Of a stretch of DNA of 6,660 bases, positions 1 through 5,961 are shown piece by piece. Position 1 is the first letter of the stretch; each line of letters opens with the position of its first letter. The position numbers and the translations under genes were made by a program. Location: the NCBI GenBank assembly GCA_012797575.1, contig JAAZOW010000323.1, forward strand, positions 1 through 6,660. Direction: 5' to 3'. The DNA comes from Methanomicrobiales archaeon. GTDB lineage: Archaea > Halobacteriota > Methanomicrobia > Methanomicrobiales > Methanoculleaceae. The notes under the pieces were generated by a model. It searched no databases. It was not told the DNA's origin and worked only from the letters and a program-made list of their open reading frames with translations.

Positions 1-941
1 CCATTCGGCCCCGCCCCCCCGCTCTGGTGACAGTAAAGTTTGCATGAAGGAATCAAAACGAATCATAATGGGCTCATCCATGACTGCAGTGAATACTCAG
101 AAATTAGAGCAAGTGCATCCAATCCCCTGAAGCTATCACTATAGTCGTTTTGCAATGGGCTCACGTTTCCCGCCGATTGCACCCGTCATTGAGACACGTC
201 GCTCCTCACCGGCTTCCCGACCCGCCGCGCCACGGCTGGCCTACGCCCGCCCGGGAAAGTCGTGGGGACTGCCGGCAGATCAGTTCGCCGGCCCTGAACA
301 CAAGTCGGCATTCATCGCTTACGCACATCGCATTTCGCCGGCCTACATCTGCACGGAGCAAATGGGGCCGGGTGGAGGTGTACCCCAGCGCCTCCCGGCC
401 GGAAGGTTGAGATCATGCCCGGGTGATTCGCACTCAAACGAAGCCAAACCAGATAGGCGTAGGCGCCTCAAAGGGGCGGGCAGAGCGGGTTTTCCGGCGC
501 TATCGAGAGATGCTCTCGGCGGTCTTCGGTATGGCTGTGCTGACCATGGGGATCTGCTAGTAGAGCTCCGAAGTACATTTCGTGCCGACAGTCATCGATC
601 CCACCGACGTTCTGGCTGTTTGGGCCGATCATGACCCCGGATCCGGAGATATCGCCGGAGATCGAGGATGCCGCGACCACGGCGCCATCTCCTTGCCTTA
701 GGTCTCCGGGGATCGCTTTGTAACATATCTGTAACAGTCAATCGCAAACGATGGCTCTCATGCCCAAGCCCCACGCTAAAGCACTGCAGGGATCCTCTTA
801 GCACCTACCGAGACATCGGTTTTTTTGCATGGTAACTTCTCAATTCCCTTGAGAGCATCCTTTAGCCGGGGGGTTTCCATCCTCCAAAGTTCGACATCGA
901 GATACGCGATCTCACCACCAACCAGCGGTCTCTTGGCCAAT
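1..941. other. stretch with no recognisable gene
   Basis: I see no gene here that I can name. An open frame at 155-634 (+) is arginine- and proline-rich with no domain that I recognise. A short minus-strand frame at 468-680 and a plus-strand frame around 485-545 (FRRYREMLSAVFGMAVLTMG, interrupted by two adjacent stops) look somewhat protein-like but match no family I know. On the minus strand, a frame at 776-997 continues past the end of the YhcG relic (residues such as AYLDVELWRMETPRLKDA) and could be another gene fragment. An 8-base palindrome AGGCGCCT lies at 461-468. Given the decay to the right, this is probably old coding sequence plus intergenic DNA. Confidence 0.4.
807..826 (+). terminator. 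possible intrinsic terminator
   Basis: ACCGA pairs with TCGGT across a four-base loop (807-820), and the arm runs straight into seven T residues (820-826). A short stem followed by a T tract suits both bacterial-type and archaeal U-tract termination on the plus strand. No convincing plus-strand gene ends just upstream, so it may serve a gene that has decayed, or it may be chance. Confidence 0.3.
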
Positions 942-1443
942 CTATCGCCTATGTTGAACCTCGATCTCGTAAAACCGGCGCTCTTCCAGGTTGTCAATGT
1001 TCATCAGGAAGATGTAGTGGGACCAGCTGAGAGCAAACCGGGGGGTGAATTGCGCAGACAGTGTTTGCGCAATTGGTTGCCCGGCAGAAACGACCGTATC
1101 TGACTGACACGGCACTGCCGGGGGAGCCGATCCGCAGTATTCAAGGTAGAACCGGCGCATATACTCAAGGTTTCTTTTGGAGAATCCTCTCCCAAACTCT
1201 TCAGTTAGTTGGTGGGAAAGTTCCTGTATAGTCTGTTTCCCATACCCCGCCTTCGGCTCCCCTTGCTGCTCATGTTCGACGATCCGCCTGCCGATCTCGA
1301 AGTTGGTGACGACCAGTATCGAGTTGACATTCTGCGTTACAGCCAGGCGGGCTTTCTGGACGATATCGCGGATCTCCCTGATGAGAGGAGAAAAGTGTCT
1401 CTTCCAGTTCTCTTCCGGCCGCTCTCCCCGTTGATTTTTCCAT
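942..1443 (-). pseudogene. YhcG/DUF1016-type nuclease, N-terminal relic
   Basis: YhcG proteins carry an N-terminal DUF1016_N domain and a C-terminal PDDEXK nuclease domain and are usually about 340 residues long. The family pattern is clear in the translation: IREIRDIVQKAR, then NFEIGRRIVEHEQQG, then YGKQTIQELSHQL, then FGRGFSKRNLEYMRRFYLEY, then FALSWSHYIFLM and ERRFYEIEV. The frame then stops, so the nuclease domain is missing. The best native start is the ATG at 1443, preceded by GAGGAA at a normal distance. It opens a different frame (MEKSTGRAAGRELEE), so a single base seems to have been lost near the AAAA run at 1391-1394. The alternative, a 198-residue protein from 1538, would carry an N-terminus borrowed from the neighbouring PIN remnant. 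Family call fairly sure; exact frameshift site inferred. Confidence 0.8.
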
Positions 1444-1538
1444 TGTATTTCCTCTTCTATCCATTCCCATTCAAGGCAAGCGGTTGAAATTCCATCGGGA
1501 CTTAGGACCAGGATTGCCTCAATAACTGCGAGTGGCAT
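1444..1538 (-). pseudogene. possible N-terminal stub of a PIN-type toxin
   Basis: The ATG at 1536-1538 opens with MPLAVIEAILVLS. It overlaps the restored end of the UPF0175 antitoxin, whose stop would be the TGA at 1519-1521. UPF0175 genes are commonly followed by a PIN-domain (often DUF3368) toxin, and such toxins begin with a short hydrophobic strand ending in an acidic residue (for example AVIDAS). Here the acidic residue is Glu and the similarity fades after about a dozen residues; the sequence then reads in frame into the YhcG relic. I infer that nearly the whole toxin was deleted. The start is too short for certainty; it could simply be chance sequence. Confidence 0.35.
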
Positions 1539-1783
1539 AAGCCATTGTCTCGATCGAGGTCTTCATCGGCATAATGCTGGGGGATTTTTCGTGCATCGAG
1601 CAGCTCTTCCCACTCCCACCAGATTATCCCTACAAGATCCGTTGCCTTCCCGGAAGAGAGGATACCCCGCTGGTAGAGTGCCAGCTGCCGCGCTCTCGCT
1701 GCAGTTCGACGGCAACGACATCGGGAGGGAGCAAAAGTGCCTGGACGATTATCCTGGGGAGCCCTGATGGTAACATCGGACAT
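1519..1783 (-). pseudogene. UPF0175 antitoxin, three frameshifts
   Basis: UPF0175 proteins are small, putative DNA-binding antitoxins usually paired with PIN toxins. The translation shows the family core ALYQRGILSSGKATDLVGI, followed by WEWEELLDARKIPQHYADED. Upstream, a second frame gives IVQALLLPPDVVAVELQRER, the usual N-terminal strand, and the first frame gives the start MSDVTIRAPQD. Three single-base changes join them: an extra A near 1749-1750 (GATAATC where GATATC is expected), a lost base near 1689, and an extra A near 1546 (GACAATGG). With these restored the protein would end MAYATRSY at 1519-1521 and be about 88 residues long, normal for the family. The ATG at 1783 is supported by AGGTGA eight bases upstream. 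The family call is firm; the repairs are my reconstruction. Confidence 0.75.
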
Positions 1784-1791
1784 AGCCGGTC

Positions 1792-1797
1792 TCACCT
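1792..1797 (-). promoter_or_regulatory. ribosome binding site of UPF0175 relic
   Basis: On the minus strand AGGTGA lies eight bases before the ATG at 1783. It matches the archaeal anti-Shine-Dalgarno sequence well and selects MSDVTIRAPQ rather than the in-frame ATG four codons upstream (1795), which has no such site in front of it. Confidence 0.6.
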
Positions 1798-1884
1798 AAT
1801 GAATAAGAGATCGTGAAGAGAACCGATAAACGTGGCGGTGAGTTCTGAGGCACCGCAGAACTGCCTTCCGATCGGGAAGATCGC

Positions 1885-2324
1885 CTACCATGAGAACCTT
1901 AGAGCTCTCGCAAAGGCCGGGATCGCCGGCCTCGTATCCAGGAGATCACTGCCCTGCGGACCCAGAACCCCCACTGCATCTACAGTAGCGAGTGGGGACA
2001 GGAACGACCCCGGAGTCGGGGTGTCGCCGTAGACCGAGGAAGCGCCAACCACGGCGGGCACCCCGCAATCCTTCGCCGCGACATCGAGCGGCCTCTTCAC
2101 CGACCGGGGCACGGATGGCCGCCGAAGATGCCGGCCGCGCATGGGAAGGTCTCTCGTAGTAGATCAAGGTCGGTGATGCTCCCCTCGATGAACGTCACCC
2201 GGGGATGACCGAGGAGGTGCTCGATGTTCTCCCGCCAGCCGGTGGCGAGGTTATCGATGATGACGATGTCGTGGTGCTGTGCGAGGGTGTCCATATGGTT
2301 TGAGCCAGCCCCGCCGGTGACGAA
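1885..2324 (-). pseudogene. NAD-dependent sugar epimerase/dehydratase relic
   Basis: This is the wreck of a GalE/WbpP-like short-chain dehydrogenase acting on nucleotide sugars, normally about 310 residues. In order: VTGGAGSNHMDTLAQ is the Rossmann start with the expected Phe-Ile-Gly missing from GGxGFIGS; HDIVIIDNLATG and PRVTFIEGSITDLDLL follow in the same frame until a stop near 2097. Another frame resumes with RPSVPRSVKRPLDV and CGVPAVVGASSVYGDTPT, then LATV and AIPAFARAL. Roughly 15 residues are missing after PLDV, and about 30 after DTPT, including the YxxxK catalytic segment. An in-frame TGA lies just before the VTGG codons, and no clean start remains. Such enzymes usually supply surface-polysaccharide sugars. 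It cannot be functional. Fold assignment sure, exact substrate unknown. Confidence 0.85.
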
Positions 2325-2390
2325 TCAATCTGATCCACATCGAAGCAGAAAAAGTATCATCTGCTTAGAGAACTCACATCTGCATATTCT

Positions 2391-2396
2391 GGAGAG
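2391..2396 (+). promoter_or_regulatory. ribosome binding site of antitoxin gene
   Basis: GGAGAG lies six bases before the ATG at 2403 and supports that start. An A/T-rich stretch at about 2349-2360 (AAAAAGTATCAT) could hold the TATA element, but this is weak. Confidence 0.45.
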
Positions 2397-2402
2397 TGTG
2401 GC

Positions 2403-2672
2403 ATGGGAGTGCACTACATCTATGATACAGAAGGAAGAAAGACTGGCGTTATTGTGCCCATCGACCTCTGGGAGAGCCTGGACACCGAAAAACCTACTGG
2501 TGAACTACCCCGCGCTCGCGGACGGGGTCTTCCCGCTACGCCCCGAACGCCCCCGAAAGATAAACAGGTCGGAGCTCGGGATCCCAGAAAATATCGGGGA
2601 ATATACAGAAACTTAAACGTCGATCTAGAGGATGAGATTCGAAATTTGCGGGATGAGTGGAACCGGATATGA
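2403..2672 (+). CDS. antitoxin-like protein upstream of VapC
   Basis: An 89-residue protein. The first 25 residues (MGVHYIYDTEGRKTGVIVPI) resemble the N-terminal strand region of Phd/RelB-like antitoxins, in which a 'D-x-x-G-x-x-T-x-V-I-V-P' stretch is common. The last 30 (KYRGIYRNLNVDLEDEIRNL and RDEWNRI) form the acidic helix expected to bind the toxin. Its stop overlaps the vapC start as ATGA, so the two were translationally coupled. Between the two parts, residues about 33-56 are arginine- and proline-rich; the DNA there contains the hairpin motif at 2500-2543, and the antitoxin would look complete without it. I infer an in-frame insertion that left the gene open. The toxin next door is dead, so this would be an orphan. 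Family assignment is by pattern only. Confidence 0.65.
   Translation: MGVHYIYDTEGRKTGVIVPIDLWESLDTEKPTGELPRARGRGLPATPRTPPKDKQVGARDPRKYRGIYRNLNVDLEDEIRNLRDEWNRI
2500..2543 (+). repeat. IS200/IS605-end-like hairpin inside antitoxin gene
   Basis: It begins with GTGAACTACCCCGC, shared with 3055 and 6346. ACCCCG (2507-2512) pairs with CGGGGT (2523-2528), followed by CTTCCCGCTACGCC. The order 'AACTACCC, hairpin, CTTCC, CTAC' matches the element at 4825-4861, which resembles an IS200/IS605 right end. It lies in frame within the antitoxin coding sequence and encodes its anomalous arginine/proline segment. Confidence 0.5.
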
Positions 2673-3058
2673 GCCGGTATCTGCTCGATACGAACATTCT
2701 CATCTACTACCTTGCAGATGCTGTTCCACCGGAGAGGGTACATGAGATAGAAGATATGCTCACCTCTTCGTTTCGTGTCTCAGTCATCACAAAGATCGAG
2801 TTTCTCGGATAGAGGAAGCATACTCCAGAGGGATATGCGACAGCTGAAGATTTCATCCGCTCTGCAGAGATATACCCTCTGATCGATACTATTGCAGATC
2901 GCGCCATCCATCTGCGCCGAACCTCTGGAATGAAACTCCCCGACGCAGTCATTGCAGCCACCGCTCTGACTCACGAATGTGCACGAGTCACCTGAAATGA
3001 ACGTGATTTCTCCGGAATCCGCACACTTGAGATCGTGAACCCGATTGACAACGAGTGA
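2669..3058 (+). pseudogene. VapC-like PIN-domain toxin, two nonsense codons
   Basis: VapC toxins are PIN-domain ribonucleases that cleave tRNA or rRNA. Reading through stops gives 129 codons, normal for the family. The start SRYLLDTNILIYYLAD holds the first catalytic Asp (residue 7); VITKIEFLG holds the conserved Glu (44); MKLPDAVIAATAL holds the third acidic residue; and NERDFSGI the last. TAG at 2810-2812 replaces a codon after LG, where Trp is common, and TGA at 2993-2995 sits just before NERDF, where an Arg or Lys codon is usual. Both fit single-base changes. The final TGA (3056-3058) falls inside the repeat at 3055-3088. The start overlaps the antitoxin stop. All catalytic residues survive in the reading frame, so the inactivation is recent relative to the other relics. 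Confidence 0.85.
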
Positions 3059-3088
3059 ACTACCCCGCCCGCGAGCATGGGGTAGTTC
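3055..3088 (+). repeat. perfect 10-bp inverted repeat with GTGAACTACCCCGC core
   Basis: GAACTACCCC (3057-3066) and GGGGTAGTTC (3079-3088) are exact inverted copies around a 12-base loop. The left arm is part of the 14-base sequence also found at 2500 and 6346. The repeat contains the vapC stop codon and a GTG that opens the next reading frame, so it sits exactly on the junction between two genes. It may be an IS200/IS605-type end remnant; a terminator role is also possible. Confidence 0.55.
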
Positions 3089-3291
3089 GCCCGTTCTTTC
3101 TCAGTATACTGCCGGAGAAGATCCGCGATAGAATCATCGGCATTCTCTGGGAGAAGAAGGCATACCTAGAGGAGACCTATCACGTCGGGTCCATTGGCAT
3201 CTTCGGCTCGTGCCGGCGCGGTGAGGAACACGAGGGAAGCGATGTGGACAATCCTGGTCGAGTTCTCCGAGGTGCCGGGGAAGTAGCCTGA
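3055..3291 (+). pseudogene. minimal nucleotidyltransferase antitoxin-like relic
   Basis: The core KIRDRIIGILWEKK, then YLEETYHVGSIGIFGSC, then RRGEEHEGSDVD is the N-terminal half of an MNT-type minimal nucleotidyltransferase. The Gly-Ser and the Asp-x-Asp of SDVD form the nucleotide and metal site. Immediately after SDVD the frame is wrong. Removing one A in GACAATCC (3248-3255) restores ILVEFSEVPGK, the expected continuation, but a TAG follows at 3284-3286 and the remaining half is absent. The current start is a GTG inside the inverted repeat; the family-like part begins near 3109, so the original first codons were probably replaced. These proteins usually pair with a HEPN/DUF86 toxin, and none remains beside it. 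Distinct from the intact MntA at 4380. Confidence 0.75.
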
Positions 3292-3632
3292 CTTTGCGAG
3301 CCCCTTCCCCCTCACCTCTTGGCATTTCTCCTCAAAACTGTGGCAGATACTCTGCTCCCCGCTCCAGAGCAGCACCACGGCCGAGTACCTTTCCATGGAG
3401 CAAAGATACCCAGGAAGGCCGTATCCGGGAGAGCGAACCCCCGCGCCGGCTCCCTCTTCAGGTTCTCCCCATGCACTGGACCGTGGGGGGTATACTCTCG
3501 AGGGGGAGGGGGCAAAGGGCCACCTCCCCTGTCTCTCGCTTTCAATATGCTGGCATCTCCACCTCCGCTCGGGGCAGAGTGGCACCAGAGAAGCCAGAGG
3601 AACACCCCCCCTGAAGATTTCTCGAATGTAGG
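3292..3632. other. gene-free stretch between relics
   Basis: Several frames stay open here on both strands, but the translations are low-complexity (Pro, Gly, Arg) and I recognise no domain; open frames are expected at this GC content. The right part holds one copy of the stem-loop repeat. The join to the TnpB fragment near 3630 is abrupt: no N-terminal TnpB sequence is visible upstream. Confidence 0.45.
3461..3560. repeat. dispersed stem-loop repeat, copy 1
   Basis: From 3483 on, this resembles 6068-6147 at roughly seven bases in ten by eye. Shared landmarks in order: CCCATG, GTGGGG, a G-rich run, CCTCCCCTGTC, then TCAATATGC and CATCTCC/TATCCCC. In both copies GGGGAGG can pair with CCTCCCC around a purine-rich loop. 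Orientation is the same in both. Neither copy sits inside a recognisable gene. Confidence 0.5.
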
Positions 3633-3959
3633 GTGACGATGAGCAGTAGGATCAAGGTTCTGATGATCCTTAGTCCCTACCAGGAGGTACGGATCGACCA
3701 GATCCGGGGACAGGCCGACCTGGTATACCGGAACGGTGCGTTCTCCCTATGTGCAACGCTGGGGGTCCCTGAAGGCGATCTGATCGAATTCGATGGGTTT
3801 CTTGGCGTCGATCTCGGGATCGTCACCATCACGGTGGATTCCGATGGCACCGTCTACTCCGGTGCTGCTGTCACAAACATCCGCAAGAGACACGGCGCTC
3901 TCCAACGTGTCAGGGCGAGGAGTGCCAAACGGCTCTCAGGTCAGGATGTCAATCACTGA
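3633..3959 (+). pseudogene. TnpB (IS200/IS605 family) fragment with RuvC-I motif
   Basis: TnpB is the RNA-guided nuclease carried by IS200/IS605 elements, usually 370-430 residues long. This 108-residue piece holds the strand before the RuvC domain (IDQIRGQADLVYRNGAFSLC), then the RuvC-I motif FLGVDLGIVTITVDSDG with its catalytic Asp at residue 60, then SGAAVTNIRKRH and SAKRLSG. About seven residues are then missing, and QDVNH is followed by TGA where the family continues. The N-terminal helical domain, RuvC-II, the zinc finger and RuvC-III are absent. The GTG start at 3633 is nominal; it lies inside what was coding sequence. Downstream comes the oppositely oriented HepT/MntA pair, then a right-end-like hairpin at 4825. 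Identification is strong; it is non-functional. Confidence 0.88.
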
Positions 3960-3987
3960 TATACAATATTTCCACGATGTAAACCGT

Positions 3988-4380
3988 TCAGGAGTACCTG
4001 ATACGCCTTAAGAGATCTTCAGCAGATGCCTTCCGCTGACGCCGCTTCATGTCTGACCAGATCCGGCGTTGTTTGTAGAGCCAGAAGTCAAGGTCATCGG
4101 GGTCCTCTGCGTAGATGATGCAGTGCCGTTCAAGTATCTCACCCCGGAGGTACCAGGGGATCTCGTCATAGATGACGATATCGTACTCCTCCGGTGCGAG
4201 GAGCATACTCTCATACACCGCGACCCTATCCGCCCCATCGCCCAGGATCAGGCAGAGGTCGGTATCAGACTCCGGGCCTGCGTAGCCCATGGCACGCGAA
4301 CCGAAGAGAAGAATGGCCCTGATCGAGGGAAGGATATCCCCGAAGTGGTCCAGGATCAGATCCTGTCTGCATTCAGCCAT
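3988..4380 (-). CDS. mntA: MntA-type nucleotidyltransferase antitoxin
   Basis: MntA neutralises its partner HepT by transferring AMP groups to a tyrosine of the toxin. The 130-residue protein has the minimal nucleotidyltransferase fold: FGSRAMGYAGPESDTDL gives Gly27-Ser28 and the metal-binding pair Asp39/Asp41, and the strand EEYDIVIYDE probably provides the third acidic residue (Asp67). The C-terminal helix is rich in Arg and Lys. The ATG at 4380 lies inside the end of hepT (25-base overlap), so both are read from one transcript and coupled in translation. No stops or shifts interrupt it, unlike the nucleotidyltransferase relic at 3055. The gene ends 28 bases from the stop of the convergent TnpB fragment. 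High confidence in family; the exact AMPylation role is taken from characterised relatives. Confidence 0.88.
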   Translation of the reverse strand: MAECRQDLILDHFGDILPSIRAILLFGSRAMGYAGPESDTDLCLILGDGADRVAVYESMLLAPEEYDIVIYDEIPWYLRGEILERHCIIYAEDPDDLDFWLYKQRRIWSDMKRRQRKASAEDLLRRIRYS

Positions 4381-4787
4381 ACCAGCACCTCCTCTGAGAA
4401 CCTGCGCAGGCGGGGCATAAGCCGTTGCATTGCAGCATATGCAATGCGATCGTTGATACCATCGTATTCATGAACCAGGCGGTTTCGTAGACCGTTCACG
4501 GATTTTATGTCTTTCCCGGTCTCAGGATCGATGATCCCTTCAGTCACCAGATAGTCAAGATTGGTGTAATCGTCCTGTGCAGAGGAGGAGAGCATTCGGC
4601 GGATGAGCGCACAGATATCCGTAGCCGCTTCCGCGGCCTCCTGAAACTCTTTGTAGAGTGCCTTGCGCAGGATGCGGTCGCTCACTACAGCATCAGAGAG
4701 GTGGCGCTCGATAAACTCGATCCGATCGATGAGCATCTCAATCTTCTGCAATATCCGCTCCCTGATCCGGATATCGTGAGCTTCCAT
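4356..4787 (-). CDS. hepT: HepT-type HEPN (DUF86) ribonuclease toxin
   Basis: HepT is a HEPN-fold toxin that cleaves RNA. The 143-residue protein is all-helical in appearance. It carries the hallmark R-x4-H-x-Y in GLRNRLVHEYDGI: Arg101, His106 and Tyr108, where Arg/His form the RNase site and the Tyr is the residue AMPylated by MntA in studied systems. The N-terminal helices (IRERILQKIEMLIDRIEFIE) and the segment EFQEAAEAATDICALI fit the family, as does the length. The ATG at 4787 has AGGTGA ten bases upstream. It is first in the operon, with mntA overlapping its end. It lies between a TnpB fragment and an IS200/IS605-like right-end hairpin. Nothing in the frame is broken, so I expect an active module. 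Confidence 0.9.
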   Translation of the reverse strand: MEAHDIRIRERILQKIEMLIDRIEFIERHLSDAVVSDRILRKALYKEFQEAAEAATDICALIRRMLSSSAQDDYTNLDYLVTEGIIDPETGKDIKSVNGLRNRLVHEYDGINDRIAYAAMQRLMPRLRRFSEEVLVWLNADRI

Positions 4788-4797
4788 TGGAGGTTAT

Positions 4798-4803
4798 TCA
4801 CCT
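4798..4803 (-). promoter_or_regulatory. ribosome binding site of hepT
   Basis: AGGTGA on the minus strand ends ten bases before the hepT ATG. The same hexamer precedes the UPF0175 relic, consistent with both genes belonging to this genome's translation system. A TATTATC-like stretch at about 4812-4820 is too close to the start to be a convincing TATA element for a transcript carrying this site. Confidence 0.55.
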
Positions 4804-4824
4804 GCAGCCCCGATAATACTTCTC

Positions 4825-4861
4825 GTCAACTACCCACCTCGAAAGGGGTGGACTTCCTACC
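4825..4861 (+). repeat. IS200/IS605 right-end-like hairpin
   Basis: GTCAACTACCCACC is followed by a seven-pair stem (4834-4840 with 4845-4851, one G-T pair) capped by GAAA, then CTTCCTACC. The order 'AACTACCC, stem, CTTCC, CTAC' is typical of the 3' end downstream of tnpB in archaeal IS200/IS605 elements, where it is bound by TnpA and lies at the end of the guide RNA. It has the same orientation as the TnpB fragment at 3633-3959. Confidence 0.6.
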
Positions 4862-4998
4862 TGTTTGATCGTGAATCTCATTCATGAGAGAGGAAGCAGA
4901 TAACTCAGAAAACCCCTATGAGGCAGAGCCTCAGGCTTAACGAATGAAAATAGCCTTCCGCTCTTACCCCTATACTCTGATTGGGTAGAGCAGGTTGG
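4862..4998. other. palindrome-rich spacer
   Basis: No gene is seen. Three small inverted repeats lie here: CTCAT/ATGAG at 4877-4888, TGAGGC-AGA-GCCTCA at 4919-4933, and GCTCTTACCC/GGGTAGAGC at 4960-4969 and 4983-4991 (one bulged base). CAGAGCCTC (4924-4932) is also the exact inverse of GAGGCTCTG at 5030-5038 inside the IS256 relic. It may be the end of another element or a structured leader. Confidence 0.4.
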
Positions 4999-5024
4999 AT
5001 AGTGTCCGGAATTCCCTGTACAAT
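4999..5024 (+). repeat. IS256-family left terminal sequence
   Basis: TAGTGTCCGGAATTCCCTGT at about 5000-5019, running on to CAATT, looks like the terminal inverted repeat of an IS256-type element just upstream of its transposase. I find no inverse copy (it would start ACAGGGAATTCC) after the transposase relic, so the right end and the target-site duplication cannot be defined. Confidence 0.5.
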
Positions 5025-5031
5025 TATTTGA

Positions 5032-5071
5032 GGCTCTGTACCAATTAGAATTGGTAAAGAGGAACAGAGCC
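5032..5071. repeat. nested inverted repeats at transposase start
   Basis: GGCTCTGT (5032-5039) is the exact inverse of ACAGAGCC (5064-5071). Between them TACCAATT (5039-5046) is the inverse of AATTGGTA (5049-5056). The first transposase codons lie inside. Such a structure could be an operator or could hide the start in mRNA; neither is proved by sequence. Confidence 0.5.
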
Positions 5072-5961
5072 ATAGATCTCTATGAGTTAGTACAAGATTA
5101 TCTTTCCGATCCAAGCAGTGCGTTACAGACTTTGTTAGCCACCTTCCTGAACATGGTGATGCTCTGTGAGGTTGAGATACAAGCCGGAACAGGGTATTAT
5201 GAGCGCTCAGAACGTCGAACTGCTACCCGAAACGGATATACCGAGAGGGGTTTAAAGACCCGTTTTGGCGATATTCGGCTTTTAAAGCCTGAGTTTCGCG
5301 AGAATCCCTTCCAGACAATTGTCTTTGAACGGTATTCGCGCAGTCGGGCGCGCGCTCATTCTTGTCATCACCGAGTCCCACGTCAAAGGTGTATCGACCC
5401 GAAACATCAAGACCACGATGAGACATTTCGGGATCACGAACATCTGTCCGGATGACCAAGGACCTTGATGACATTGTCCATGAGTTTCGGACCCGTCCCA
5501 TTGGCAGATGTGTCATGTGCACCTTCACCGGATCATCCAGTCCAAAGGGATCGAGAAGGGTGATGCCAAGACCGTTGCAGCAATCGTCAGAACCGGAATT
5601 CAGGGTGATATCACAGCACTCAATGACGCCATTGAAACGTTGGAAGAGATGGGATATATAAGTGCCGCGTCAAGCCTTGAGCGATTCTCCACAGACCTGT
5701 TCAACTACCGGGCGCTTCCCTGAAGAACACTGGAGACGTATCTGGACAACCAATATGCTCGAACGGGTGAATCGAGAGATTAAGAGACGAGTACGGAGTG
5801 CTGGAGCGTTCCCTAGCAAAAACTCAGCGATGCGTCTGATCGGCTCGATACTGATCGATATCAACGGAGAATGGGTCTGCGGGAGACGATATCTCATAAT
5901 GCCTCCTCCGGCTGACGAGGGGGATCTTTCAGATAGAGAGTGTTCTCTGGTCGGTGAATAG
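5051..5961 (+). pseudogene. IS256-family (Mutator-type) transposase relic
   Basis: The full family protein is about 400 residues with a DDE active site. Pieces in order: LYELVQDYLSDPSSALQTLL, then FLNMVMLCEVEIQAG, YYERSERRTATRNGYTER and TRFGDIRLLKPEFRE; after a shift near 5345, ALILVITESHVKGVSTRNIK; then DLDDIVHEFRTRPIG. About 110 residues carrying both catalytic Asp positions are then missing, and another frame resumes with CHVHLHRIIQSKGIEKGDAK through LERFSTDLFNYRALP. One extra base near 5720 moves to a third frame, PEEHWRRIWTTNMLERVNRE, then IKRR (with the conserved Glu) and AMRLIGSILIDINGEWV. Family-like sequence ends near 5900. The start is nominal (TTG at 5051; no ATG is in reach). It cannot transpose itself. 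Identification certain. Confidence 0.92.

Noticed and set aside
155..634. 159-codon plus-strand open frame
   Set aside because: Composition is arginine/proline-rich, no ribosome binding site precedes it, no domain is recognisable, and long chance frames are common at this GC content.
2810..2995. TAG and TGA in vapC read as pyrrolysine or selenocysteine
   Set aside because: Neither position corresponds to a special residue in PIN toxins, no recoding hairpin is evident, and the surrounding genes carry many ordinary inactivating lesions. Nonsense mutation is simpler.
3166..3585. 139-codon minus-strand open frame
   Set aside because: It lies antisense to the nucleotidyltransferase relic and across the dispersed repeat, with low-complexity translation.
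4069..4473. 134-codon plus-strand frame opposite mntA and hepT
   Set aside because: Antisense to two well-supported genes with clear catalytic motifs.
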